From positions 1 to 30,760 of the forward strand of contig JAEYNY010000046.1 of assembly GCA_023412275.1 (NCBI GenBank): a stretch of DNA of 30,760 nucleotides, given 5' to 3'. Below the pieces are notes generated by a model. It was not told the origin of the DNA. It saw only the letters and a program-made list of their open reading frames with translations, and did not search any database. Shown here piece by piece: positions 1 through 8,152 of this stretch. This DNA comes from Bacillota bacterium (GTDB lineage: Bacteria; Bacillota; Clostridia; Acetivibrionales; DSM-1351). Each line of letters starts with the position of its first letter. Position 1 is the first letter of the stretch. A program made the translations under genes and the position numbers.

Positions 1-232
1 CACTGTTTACTTTTCAAAGTCCATCTTTAGAAATCACTCATTGCCGAGCGACTTTTTTAGTTTATCATGTCATTTTAGTTCTGTCAATAATATTTGTAGA
101 ATTTTTTTGTCGTAATTTAATATATAGAAATTGCAAAAGTTTATATTTTTCTGTTAACTAAAACTTCTTGATAAGTGTAACATTTTAAGCATTTTTGAAT
201 AATAAGTAATATAAGTAGTTAGGAGAATGCCC

Positions 233-604
233 ATGTTTCATCAGCAACCCTTTTATTTATCCAGACCGGTTTACTCAATTACTATTAATAGACGTTTGCA
301 TAAGTTAACCCTTTATAGGGATAATATTGTATTCAAAAGTTATCCTGTTGCTGTGGGTAAAGCATCTACGCCCACACCCGAAGGTACTTTCAGAATAGTC
401 AACCGCGCTATTAATCCAGGAGGGCCATTTGGAGCAAGGTGGTTGGGACTTAATGCACCAAATGGTGATTATGGGATACACGGAACAAATAATCCTTATT
501 CTATTGGAAAAGATGTTTCAAATGGATGTATAAGAATGTTCAATGATCAGGTAATTGAATTAGGCAATTTTGTTTCGATAGGTACAGTAGTTAAAATAAT
601 ATAA
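233..604 (+). CDS. L,D-transpeptidase (YkuD) family protein, small and signal-less
   Basis: This 123-aa protein is essentially a bare YkuD catalytic domain. The family forms 3-3 peptidoglycan cross-links or attaches proteins to the wall through an active-site cysteine. Visible hallmarks are a PTPEGTF segment near residue 45, then HGTNNPYSIG and the catalytic SNGCIRM near residues 85-105. There is no signal peptide, membrane segment or LysM domain, so export is not obvious and a role in the mother cell or spore coat is possible; that is inference. An ATG at 227 is also in frame, but it lies only 1-2 nt from the AGGAG at 221-225. The ATG at 233 has 7-nt spacing and is the better start. It is convergent with the exporter gene ending at 609 and is the only supported plus-strand gene. 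It is not part of the injection-system operon. Confidence 0.9.
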   Translation: MFHQQPFYLSRPVYSITINRRLHKLTLYRDNIVFKSYPVAVGKASTPTPEGTFRIVNRAINPGGPFGARWLGLNAPNGDYGIHGTNNPYSIGKDVSNGCIRMFNDQVIELGNFVSIGTVVKII

Positions 605-608
605 TTGT

Positions 609-1064
609 TTACTTACTTTTTCTATTTTTTTGTATTCTTGATATAAATTTAAAAATTGTAGTTGAAAGCATTATTCCAAACCCGATTGCACCACCTACTG
701 CCAAGGTCTGGGTTCCGCTGCTGAAAGCTGACGATATATTGTTTTCTACTATATATCGCAACGTCCTATACGCCATCATTCCAGGTACCAGAGGAAATAT
801 CCCTGGTATCAAAAATTCAAAGGTTGGTGTTTTAAGTATTCTTGCCATGGATTCACTGTAAATCCCAATAGTAAGTGCACCAAAAAAAGATGAAAGAATT
901 GGGCTGTTTGTGTTTACAGAAACAAGGCTAAATATAACCCAGCCTATGGCCCCACAAAGACCTGCCCAGAGTATTTTTCTTCTATCAATATTAAATAATA
1001 TGACCGGAAATATGCTTCCAAAAAAAGCCAAAATAGTTTGTTGAAGCATTTGAATCACATCCAT
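609..1064 (-). CDS. Threonine/serine exporter family protein, YjjB-like half (DUF3815)
   Basis: A 151-aa hydrophobic protein with about four to five membrane segments, matching the ThrE_2/YjjB type. The family works with a DUF1212 (YjjP/ThrE N-terminal) partner as a membrane exporter of small amino or organic acids. In Corynebacterium both halves are fused in ThrE; here they are split. The glycine-rich segment GIFPLVPGMMAYRTLRY near residue 90 and AVGGAIGFGIMLSTT near residue 125 are typical of the family. Its start overlaps the end of the upstream partner by 10 nt, which indicates translational coupling. The positively charged tail RIQKNRKSK suggests a cytoplasmic C-terminus. The substrate cannot be read from the sequence. 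Family assignment is good, specificity unknown. Confidence 0.88.
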   Translation of the reverse strand: MDVIQMLQQTILAFFGSIFPVILFNIDRRKILWAGLCGAIGWVIFSLVSVNTNSPILSSFFGALTIGIYSESMARILKTPTFEFLIPGIFPLVPGMMAYRTLRYIVENNISSAFSSGTQTLAVGGAIGFGIMLSTTIFKFISRIQKNRKSK

Positions 1065-1810
1065 TTCATAAATAGTGAAAGTGCAGTTACTATACCAGCA
1101 CTCATTGCAATAATTATAAGCATCGCCTCGCCAAATTGGGCAAGTCCCGAAACGTAGTCCCCATATAATATATCCTTTATACCGTTGGTAAGGGATACTC
1201 CCGGTAATAGTACAATTATTGCTCCGGTTATTACATTATCCTTGTTAATGATTGGGAATAAATGTTGTATCGAGACACTTAATGCTCCTATCAATAACCC
1301 GGATAGGAAGTATTGGAGGAATTGAAAGAAACCAACTTCGTCTATTTTTTGAAGAATAAAATATATACCCAGACTAATTATTAAAGCTATTATCGCATCA
1401 GGTACTGTTCCTTTAAAAAATAATGTATATACAAAAGAAGTCATACTAGCTGCCATTAGTCTTATTCCAAGGTTAAAGCTTGGAGCATTGGTTATATCGG
1501 TGAGAATTCTCTTTGCTTCCTCATAGGACAAAGGGTTTTCCATTAGACCTCTTGAAAAGGAATTTATAAGCTCAACTCTGTATAAATCCACACGCCTTTG
1601 ACGTATCCTTTTTATTGATGTAACCATTTCACCATCCGGACCTGTTATTGAAATAAATATTCCTGTCAGGTTTGAAATACATTCACCGGTTAAACCGTAT
1701 GAATTGCATATTTTTGATATGGTCTCTTCTACTCTGTAAGCTTCTGCTCCATTACTCAATAATATTTCTCCAGCTGATACCGCTATTTCAGCAACCTTTT
1801 TTGTCTCCAT
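1055..1810 (-). CDS. Threonine/serine exporter family protein, YjjP-like half (DUF1212)
   Basis: A 251-aa protein of the DUF1212/ThrE N-terminal family. The soluble N-terminal region (about residues 1-115) holds the family signature LLSNGAEAYRVEETI and the segment TSIKRIRQRRVDLYRVELIN. About five membrane segments follow, with a conserved LLPGVSLTNGIKDILYGDY near residues 200-220. It is the first gene of a two-gene unit with the YjjB-like protein and overlaps it by 10 nt. A GAGG ribosome-binding site precedes the ATG, and a good promoter lies about 50 nt upstream. The pair probably forms one membrane exporter; the threonine/serine label comes from the family name only. It is separated from the injection-system operon by a terminator and its own promoter, so the neighbourhood is probably coincidental. 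Confidence 0.9.
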   Translation of the reverse strand: METKKVAEIAVSAGEILLSNGAEAYRVEETISKICNSYGLTGECISNLTGIFISITGPDGEMVTSIKRIRQRRVDLYRVELINSFSRGLMENPLSYEEAKRILTDITNAPSFNLGIRLMAASMTSFVYTLFFKGTVPDAIIALIISLGIYFILQKIDEVGFFQFLQYFLSGLLIGALSVSIQHLFPIINKDNVITGAIIVLLPGVSLTNGIKDILYGDYVSGLAQFGEAMLIIIAMSAGIVTALSLFMKWM

Positions 1811-1859
1811 AAATACCTCAATAAAATAGTATAATCTTTAATATGTCCAATATAACCAT

Positions 1860-1887
1860 AATATAACACTTGTTTAATTTATGTCTA
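1860..1887 (-). promoter_or_regulatory. Likely sigma-A promoter of the exporter gene pair
   Basis: Read on the minus strand there is a -35-like TAGACA (1887-1882), a 16-nt spacer and a -10 TATATT (1865-1860). The -10 is preceded by TG one base upstream, an extended -10 element. Each hexamer matches consensus at five of six positions. It lies about 50 nt before the ATG at 1810 and downstream of the operon terminator, so it would give the exporter genes independent transcription. Confidence 0.55.
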
Positions 1888-1923
1888 CAATAATTAATGT
1901 AATGGGTTAAATGTCAATAAAAT

Positions 1924-1976
1924 AAAAGGGCTGCTGCCCTTTGAATATAGTCTATTCATTGTGCAACAGCCCTTTT
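1924..1976 (-). terminator. Rho-independent terminator at the end of the injection-system operon
   Basis: On the minus strand, 8 nt after the last fibre's stop codon, AAAAGGGCTG (1976-1967) can pair with CAGCCCTTTT (1933-1924). The same 3' arm can also form a compact hairpin on its own: AAAGGGC, loop AGCA, GCCCTTT (1942-1925). A T-rich tail TATTTTATT follows. A small GAATA/TATTC helix (1957-1953 with 1947-1943) lies inside the larger structure. Either fold terminates transcription before the exporter genes. Confidence 0.8.
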
Positions 1977-1984
1977 CAATTGTT

Positions 1985-4900
1985 TTAGGCTCCAACTAAT
2001 CCGGCCACTTGTTTTTGCAATGCAGCCAATTGCTTCTTTATTGCTATTGTTTCAGAATGTTGTTTCTTTACTACCGATGTTAATACAGCTACAATATCCA
2101 TTACTGATATTGATTTGCAATCATCACTCGTAAATATTTCCGGAACTTCCTCAGCAATAAAACCAATATTATGTTTTTTATGGCTGTCTTTTTTGTAATC
2201 AAATGTAACAGGATTAAGTTTTTTCAGTAAATCCAAAGAAGTTTTTAAAGGAAGTGCTAAAATATTTTCCTTGAATTCTCTAGATGATGACTGGGTCAGG
2301 GTTGTAGCTACGATACCACCGTCAACAGACAACCTCACTCCTGTTTCAGGAGTTTTACCTATTCCTACATTGCCATCATCACTTACATTTACAATCGGGT
2401 TAGTTTTTGCATAAAGAGTATTGTGTGTATGGTTACTAAGGGCTATTCGGTCACTACTTGTTCCTGTGTCTGCGTTCCAGGAAGTAGTGGTTTCATCCCA
2501 GAAAATCTTAGCCTTAGTAGTTTTGTCACTTCTCGTTGTTTCAATTCCATTGGCGACATTTAATGCACCACTTACTTTTACATTGTTTGCCGTGAAATTA
2601 TTACTTATTGTTGCATCACCCACTGTCAGGGTTCCTGCAGTCAACACTCCTGTGACATCAGCATCTTTGGATGTAAGTTTAGTTTTTACATTCGCGTAGT
2701 CAGTAGTCATAGTTCCATTTACTACTGTATTTGCAGTTGTAAGCTTTGTATTTATTACTACATTATCTGAAGTCAATACTCCTTTGATTGTAGTATCTCC
2801 AGCTGCTAGTGTACCTGTTATTTCTGCACTTAGTGATGTCAATTTATTCTTGATATTTGCATAATCAGTAGTCATCGTTCCATTTACTACTGTATTGCCA
2901 GTTGTAAGTTTTGTATTTATTACTACGTTGTCTGAAGTCAATAGTCCCTTGACTGTAGTATCTCCAGCTGACAGTGTACCTGTTATTTCTGCACTTAGTG
3001 ACGTCAATTTGTTCTTGACATTTGTATAATCAGTTATTAATGTTCCATTAACTGTTGTGTTACCTGTTACTGTTAACTTTGAATTAACATCCAACGAAGG
3101 AGTAGTAAGTTTTGTGTTTACAACTATATTAGAAGCCGTCATAGTTCCAGTAACTCCAACATTACCTGATACGGAAAGTCTATCTGTAGAAGAAGCTGAA
3201 GTTCCTATGCCTATATTTCCATTACTTACTTTTAATACTGAAGTAAGATCTGATATTCCGCTATTGTTAAATTCTGAGTGAGTATGGTCGGTAAAGCATA
3301 TGGTTTTCATTGTACCAGTCGTACCAGTTGTACCTGCCTGCCATGCACTACTCAGTTCATCCCAAATAATCTGGGCATTGTTAGCTGTACCACCGCGGAA
3401 CACCTCTATTCCTGCTTTAGTTGGAACCGGCTGAGTCTGAGGATTGTATTTGTTTAGGGTTATAATATTATCTTCAACTTCTAGTGTTTTTGTATTAACT
3501 GTAACAGTATCACCATTTACAACTAGATTCCCGCCTATTGTCAGATCATTGGTTATACTTGCATTGCTAGCCTGCAGTGCACTTGTTACATTAGCATTTG
3601 CACACTTTATTGTGCCGTTATTCGTCGTAATGTCTCCGGTAGAGCTGATGCTGGTTGCTTTTAAACTCCCGTTAACGTCAAGTTTTGCTGTGGGAACGTC
3701 TACTCCGATTCCGACATTACTATCGCTATTTACATAAACTACTTTAGTTCCACCAGAGGTAAACAAAGTATCAGGGTTGCTAACAATATCCTGCAAGTTC
3801 CCTTCTGTTCCTGCCTGCCATCTCTTTCTATCCTCACTCCAGCAAAGCACGGCAGCTTTTTCATTGCCTCTTGACAATTGAAATGATCCTTTTGCCGTAA
3901 CTTTTCCATCTAATTCGAGTGATCCACCAAACTTTGATCCGTCTGGTTTCTTTTCCTCGGTTATTTTTACGTTTCCAACAACTTGTAGTTTGGCTGTTGG
4001 ATTTTCTATACCTATACCAACATTAGAAACTTCATTGATATTTACAACTACTTCATTGGAGCTTGTGTTATACAGTTTTGTGGATTTGAATGCGTTGTTA
4101 ACATTGAGTACAGTTAATTTGTCACCGTATCCAACTTTCCAAATTTTCTCTTCCTCATCCCATATTATTTTTGCATTTTCCAGTATGGCATTATCGTTGT
4201 CTACTCCTCTGTTTATCTCTATAGCGCTTACTACTTTATTTTCAGTTCCTTGTTTATTTATGGTTAAACCGCCATTTGCTGTAATACTTCCATTTATAGT
4301 AGTATTTCCTGCAGAAAGATTACCTTTGATATCTGTTTTGCCACCAATTTTCATATCCCCGCTTACAATAGCACTACCGTTTACATCGAGTTTTGCATTC
4401 GGAGCATCATTTCCGATTCCCACATATCCTGAGCTTTTAGCACTGATGCAGTTTACTTCTTCACTTCCAATTCCAACCCCTATTTTCCATTGGGCCTTAT
4501 CTTCGCTCCATTTTATATATGGCTTATTAGCGGAGTTGCTGATAAATTGAATACCTTTTTGTGCATTAATTGGCTCGCTGACATCAAGTGAACTTATAAT
4601 GGCTTTATTTGCATGAAAATCATTAAGAACTGTTGCTGCAGGAGCCTGTATGCTACCATCTTTGTTAACTATAAGACACGTATAATCAACTGGCACATTC
4701 ACATTTTTACCACTATTTTCGATATTCCAAGCGAGTTCCGATAAGCCTATTTTCCATGCAGTCTTCTGTTCATCCCATCTCAATATTGCGCTTTTTTCAT
4801 TTACTCCCCTGAAGACAGAATATGTGCTTATTCCCTGTAAAAGTTCTCCTGACTCAGCCTTATTCATTGTAAGTATATTACCTTCAATATCTATATTCTT

Positions 4901-7816
4901 ACTTTGTATTGTTGTGACTTTACCTTTAACATTAAGATTTCCTGCTATAGTCAGATCCTGATTGACATTCAAGTCGTGCCTTACATCGATATTTCCTGTT
5001 GATGTCGTACTCAATGAAAGTATGTTTCCTTTTTCATTGAAAAGTTGACCATGATTATGAAGAGCATCGGCATTTCTTTTATCTGTCAGATTACCCCATT
5101 TGTTTCCATAAGCCAGCTCATTGAGTTTGCCCCCGATACCCACTTTCCATAACGATGCCGACTCGTCCCATACCAATCTGGCTTTTTCTTGGGAATCTCC
5201 CCGGTATATTTCTAATCCACTTTCATTTATAGGTGGTTTATCCCCCTCAAATTTATTAAGAAGGATAACATTATCCTGAACCTTCATATCCGTTTTTTCG
5301 ACGGAAGTTATTGACCCTGTTACATTCAGGTCTCCCAGAATGTTTACTTCTCCATCAACGTCAATACCTCCATAAACTTTTGCAGCTTTATTTATAACGA
5401 TTTCATCGGCAGAATTAGCATCAATTGCAGCATTACCTTCTGAATCTGAGATGATTGCATGTGTGTGAAGTCCATCGGCTGAATGACTCTGTACAAGAGC
5501 ATCCCAGTTATGTCCGTATATAATGTCATTCATGGAATCTCCCGTACCGATTTTCCATTTGCCTTCCTTTTCATTCCAAAGAAGCTTTGCATTTTGGACG
5601 TTACCGCCTCGATATACTTCTAATCCTCCCTCAATTTCAACAGGTGAGCTATTCACTGAATACTTGTTTGCAATTATAGTACTGTTCTCTACCTCAAGAG
5701 TTTTCTGATTTACCGTGGTTGATGCCCCTAAAACAGTAAGGTCTCCTTCTATTGTTACAGAACCTTTTACATCAACATCTCCCATGACAAATTCATTTTC
5801 GTCTATAGTAAGATTCCCATTTACCTCAACATTTTTTTCAGCTGCCACATTACCGTCCTTGTCAACTGAAACAACGACTGTCCCATCTTCCATTGCAAGG
5901 CTTCCATGAACATGCATGTTATCAACAACCTGGCCATGTGTCAGATATTCCCACTCTATTCCTCCGGGTATTACAGACATTTCTTTGCCTGTCCCCATTT
6001 TCCAACTGTCGCTTCCTTCATCCCATATTATCCTTGCATTTTCGAGTCCGTCACCACGGTATACTTCCAACCCACCTTCTGAAAGAGGTTTTTGTTCGCT
6101 TTCAGTTTCCGGCTTATTGACAACTATCACGTTATCTGAAACAGTCTTTTGTACGTACTTTATTTCCGTTGCATTATTAAGTACTGTCAGTGTCCCTTCA
6201 ACTTTTAGGTCCTTGCCTACTGTCATACTTGATGTGACATTTACATCCCCGTTTAATTGAACACCAATGGCCTCTTGGTTGTCTTTGTCAAAAAGTTTGG
6301 AGTGGTGATGACGTTCGTCCGCATTAGTTTTTGCAATCAAATTGTCCCAAGCTTCTCCATATGGAATATTATTGAGATTATTTCCTATACCAGCCTGCCA
6401 ACTTTGTTTCTCTTCATTCCACACAAGTCTAGCATTTGCGGCAGGGGTTTTTTGTGGAACCTCAATACCCTGATCAGTTACCACGCTTCCGCTTACATTT
6501 AAGTTTTGCGCGATATTGATATCACCTTTTTCGTCTGCTGTTAATACTTCTTTGCTCTCCGTACTGCTGTCCCATATTTTACTGTGCTTGTGAAGGGTTA
6601 CGGATTTTGATTCATTTTGAAAGGTATCTACATTTGTTCCATTGTGTACTGCATCCCAATCCGGGCCATACGCGAGCTTATGAAGACTGTCCTGAGTTCC
6701 TGCTTTCCATCTTTTTTCAGTTTCATCCCACACCAGCTTTGCTTCTGATACATCCCCACCCCTGTATACTTCAATGCCGCTGCTCACTTTTCTTGGTTCG
6801 GTTTCATCCGGCTTTTTGGTATACTTGTTAACAGTAAGTATATTGCTTGTCAATACAACATGCTCTGTATCAAGTGTTGTACTTTTACCGCTTACATTAA
6901 GGTCTCCTTTTGCCGAAAGATTCCCTGATACTTCAGCAGAGTTTGTTATGGAAACATCTCCATTAGAATCTACCTGAAGTGCATCGGCTTTATTCACCTT
7001 AACAGAAAATGTTCCATTTACATCCACATTACCATTCGTCTTTAATGTATCACTGATTACAGGACCATAAAACAAAGTATAAGGTGTATGGACTATAAGT
7101 CCATCACTCTCAGTAGCAAGTCCGTGCTTTTCCAGGTAAAGCCTTCTTTCATCATCTGTCGGCCCACTTATGTACGGGAGCAAGCTTTTTCCCTTATCCC
7201 CCACAGATATCTTACGAAATTCTTGTGAATCACCTTTAGAAACCGCATATTTGCGAAGCTGCGTTCCATCGGCTTCCTTATCATCTATTACTATTTTCTT
7301 TTGTCCTGCTTCTTCGATTATACGTATACGTGCAAGTATAATCTCTTCACTAGGGTTCCCAAGGTTTTCCTTTTCTTTGTAATTTATTATGCCACGTTCC
7401 CAAATATACTTTTCAGTATCTTCAACCTTTTCAGTTTCCTTATCACTTACCTTATCAGGATCATCTTTATATATTACAGTAATATACCTATCCTGGTTTA
7501 TGGGTTGATTAGACAAGTTTATAAGATTGTCAGGATGATTCTCACATATCCATATATCCCTACCGACCATATCATTAAGATCTTCGTCTAATGTCCTGTC
7601 AATTGCATATCCTGGGGAAACCTTAACCTGTAGGTAACCTGCTACAGGTGTAACCTCCAGTCCGTCTACTATTCCCCAGTCATGAAAATATCCGTTGTGA
7701 AGTCGATGAAGCCTCATGTGATAATTTTGGTCAAGGTTGAGGTCATCTTCTTTTAGTAAAAGTCCGTCGAAATACTTCATACGCATGATTTCATTTGGCT
7801 TTATTTCATTTGGCAT
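1985..7816 (-). CDS. Giant tail fibre (1943 aa) with 11 internal repeats and a C-terminal S74 chaperone domain
   Basis: The predicted receptor-binding fibre of the particle. Residues 1 to about 200 form a head domain shared with the two other fibres (MKYFDGLLLKEDDLNLDQ, then LHNGYFHDWGIVDGLEV), probably the baseplate attachment. The shaft carries 11 degenerate copies of a motif of the type GLEVYRGG, about 10 residues, W(D/N)E, W-x-x-G. Many are followed by YG-x-x-W and an H-x-H (LHKH, HHH, MHVH, LHTH, LHNH, HTH), alternating with beta segments such as NVGIG and LDVNG. Residues about 1575-1732 contain a 55-residue tandem repeat. From about residue 1842 the SSREFKENI and GFIAEEVP motifs mark a peptidase S74 intramolecular chaperone, ending in a short coiled coil; this domain trimerises fibres and usually cleaves itself off. 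The start at 7816 follows GGAGG with 8-nt spacing; an in-frame start at 7855 has no such site. It is last in the operon. Confidence 0.88.
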   Translation of the reverse strand: MPNEIKPNEIMRMKYFDGLLLKEDDLNLDQNYHMRLHRLHNGYFHDWGIVDGLEVTPVAGYLQVKVSPGYAIDRTLDEDLNDMVGRDIWICENHPDNLINLSNQPINQDRYITVIYKDDPDKVSDKETEKVEDTEKYIWERGIINYKEKENLGNPSEEIILARIRIIEEAGQKKIVIDDKEADGTQLRKYAVSKGDSQEFRKISVGDKGKSLLPYISGPTDDERRLYLEKHGLATESDGLIVHTPYTLFYGPVISDTLKTNGNVDVNGTFSVKVNKADALQVDSNGDVSITNSAEVSGNLSAKGDLNVSGKSTTLDTEHVVLTSNILTVNKYTKKPDETEPRKVSSGIEVYRGGDVSEAKLVWDETEKRWKAGTQDSLHKLAYGPDWDAVHNGTNVDTFQNESKSVTLHKHSKIWDSSTESKEVLTADEKGDINIAQNLNVSGSVVTDQGIEVPQKTPAANARLVWNEEKQSWQAGIGNNLNNIPYGEAWDNLIAKTNADERHHHSKLFDKDNQEAIGVQLNGDVNVTSSMTVGKDLKVEGTLTVLNNATEIKYVQKTVSDNVIVVNKPETESEQKPLSEGGLEVYRGDGLENARIIWDEGSDSWKMGTGKEMSVIPGGIEWEYLTHGQVVDNMHVHGSLAMEDGTVVVSVDKDGNVAAEKNVEVNGNLTIDENEFVMGDVDVKGSVTIEGDLTVLGASTTVNQKTLEVENSTIIANKYSVNSSPVEIEGGLEVYRGGNVQNAKLLWNEKEGKWKIGTGDSMNDIIYGHNWDALVQSHSADGLHTHAIISDSEGNAAIDANSADEIVINKAAKVYGGIDVDGEVNILGDLNVTGSITSVEKTDMKVQDNVILLNKFEGDKPPINESGLEIYRGDSQEKARLVWDESASLWKVGIGGKLNELAYGNKWGNLTDKRNADALHNHGQLFNEKGNILSLSTTSTGNIDVRHDLNVNQDLTIAGNLNVKGKVTTIQSKNIDIEGNILTMNKAESGELLQGISTYSVFRGVNEKSAILRWDEQKTAWKIGLSELAWNIENSGKNVNVPVDYTCLIVNKDGSIQAPAATVLNDFHANKAIISSLDVSEPINAQKGIQFISNSANKPYIKWSEDKAQWKIGVGIGSEEVNCISAKSSGYVGIGNDAPNAKLDVNGSAIVSGDMKIGGKTDIKGNLSAGNTTINGSITANGGLTINKQGTENKVVSAIEINRGVDNDNAILENAKIIWDEEEKIWKVGYGDKLTVLNVNNAFKSTKLYNTSSNEVVVNINEVSNVGIGIENPTAKLQVVGNVKITEEKKPDGSKFGGSLELDGKVTAKGSFQLSRGNEKAAVLCWSEDRKRWQAGTEGNLQDIVSNPDTLFTSGGTKVVYVNSDSNVGIGVDVPTAKLDVNGSLKATSISSTGDITTNNGTIKCANANVTSALQASNASITNDLTIGGNLVVNGDTVTVNTKTLEVEDNIITLNKYNPQTQPVPTKAGIEVFRGGTANNAQIIWDELSSAWQAGTTGTTGTMKTICFTDHTHSEFNNSGISDLTSVLKVSNGNIGIGTSASSTDRLSVSGNVGVTGTMTASNIVVNTKLTTPSLDVNSKLTVTGNTTVNGTLITDYTNVKNKLTSLSAEITGTLSAGDTTVKGLLTSDNVVINTKLTTGNTVVNGTMTTDYANIKNKLTSLSAEITGTLAAGDTTIKGVLTSDNVVINTKLTTANTVVNGTMTTDYANVKTKLTSKDADVTGVLTAGTLTVGDATISNNFTANNVKVSGALNVANGIETTRSDKTTKAKIFWDETTTSWNADTGTSSDRIALSNHTHNTLYAKTNPIVNVSDDGNVGIGKTPETGVRLSVDGGIVATTLTQSSSREFKENILALPLKTSLDLLKKLNPVTFDYKKDSHKKHNIGFIAEEVPEIFTSDDCKSISVMDIVAVLTSVVKKQHSETIAIKKQLAALQKQVAGLVGA
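2490..6790 (-). repeat. Eleven degenerate EVYRG...WDE..W..G modules in the giant fibre
   Basis: Copies centre near 6745, 6440, 6040, 5590, 5180, 4790, 4510, 4175, 3850, 3375 and 2520. The spacing is about 280-470 bp, except for a larger gap before the last copy, where the 165-bp repeat is inserted. The conserved core is a glycine-rich strand (EVYRG), A-(R/K)-(I/L)-x-W-(D/N)-E and W-(K/Q)-x-G. The first five and the last two copies keep a downstream H-x-H. One copy of the same module occurs in each of the other two fibres. These are old, protein-level repeats with low DNA identity. Confidence 0.85.
2620..3090 (-). repeat. 165-bp tandem repeat (about 3 copies) in the shaft of the giant fibre
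   Basis: Equivalent landmarks (cagtagtcat and variants) recur at 2701, 2866 and 3031, exactly 165 bp apart. This corresponds to 55 codons, with repeated phrases KNKLTSLSAEITG, TSDNVVINTKLTT and NTVVNGTMTTDYAN. The copies differ mostly at single bases, so this is a recent expansion that keeps the reading frame and lengthens the beta-rich shaft. Confidence 0.9.
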
Positions 7817-7907
7817 TTTTCGTTCCTCCAATTTTTTCAAATTTTCCCGTACCAATCACTTTTATGTATACACAATTAAATATGTAAAGTTTTTGTTACA
7901 TGGAATA

Positions 7908-8084
7908 TTACTCAGGAACCTTATCTTCCGGCATTAGTTCCTCCAAAGCCTGGATCGCACCGCTTATTCGTAAAAGAGTCTGATTTAGATTTGTACGTTT
8001 TGCATCCAAATCCTCCAATAACTTTTGACCGTTCTCAAATTCACTTTTCAATTCTTTAATTCGTTCTTCAATTTTTTCTTTCAT
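7908..8084 (-). CDS. Small coiled-coil protein (58 aa) between fibre genes
   Basis: This short gene encodes a 58-aa, heptad-rich, charged protein starting MKEKIEERIKELKSEFENG and ending in KVPE. It is a clear paralogue of the 61-aa protein at 10894-11079. Shared segments include RIKELK, GQK, KRTN, TLLRI, GAIQ and LEEL, so about half the residues are identical. A strong GGAGG site precedes the ATG. There is no signal peptide or membrane segment. It lies between fibre 2 and the giant fibre, mirroring the position of its paralogue between fibres 3 and 2. I infer a fibre-dedicated role, such as a chaperone or a coiled-coil connector. The sequence shows only the coiled coil and the conserved position. 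Confidence 0.85.
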   Translation of the reverse strand: MKEKIEERIKELKSEFENGQKLLEDLDAKRTNLNQTLLRISGAIQALEELMPEDKVPE

Positions 8085-8152
8085 TTTAATTCCTCCATTT
8101 TTTGAATTATTCTTAACATTAAAAAACTTCTGTTTATTTAAAGATTTTTATT

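Noticed and set aside
1..226. Promoter search upstream of the L,D-transpeptidase gene
   Set aside because: The region is very AT-rich and gives several weak hexamer pairs (for example TTGCAA with TTAACT), none clearly better than background.
2620..3090. Regularly spaced repeats that might suggest a CRISPR-like array
   Set aside because: The unit is 165 bp without distinct spacers, lies wholly within a coding frame and preserves the protein repeat.
3990..4550. Long plus-strand open frame (186 codons) opposite the giant fibre, with many similar ones between 2400 and 7900
   Set aside because: They are antisense shadows of a repetitive, stop-poor coding strand. They have no ribosome-binding sites, a hydrophobic random-looking composition and no recognisable domain.
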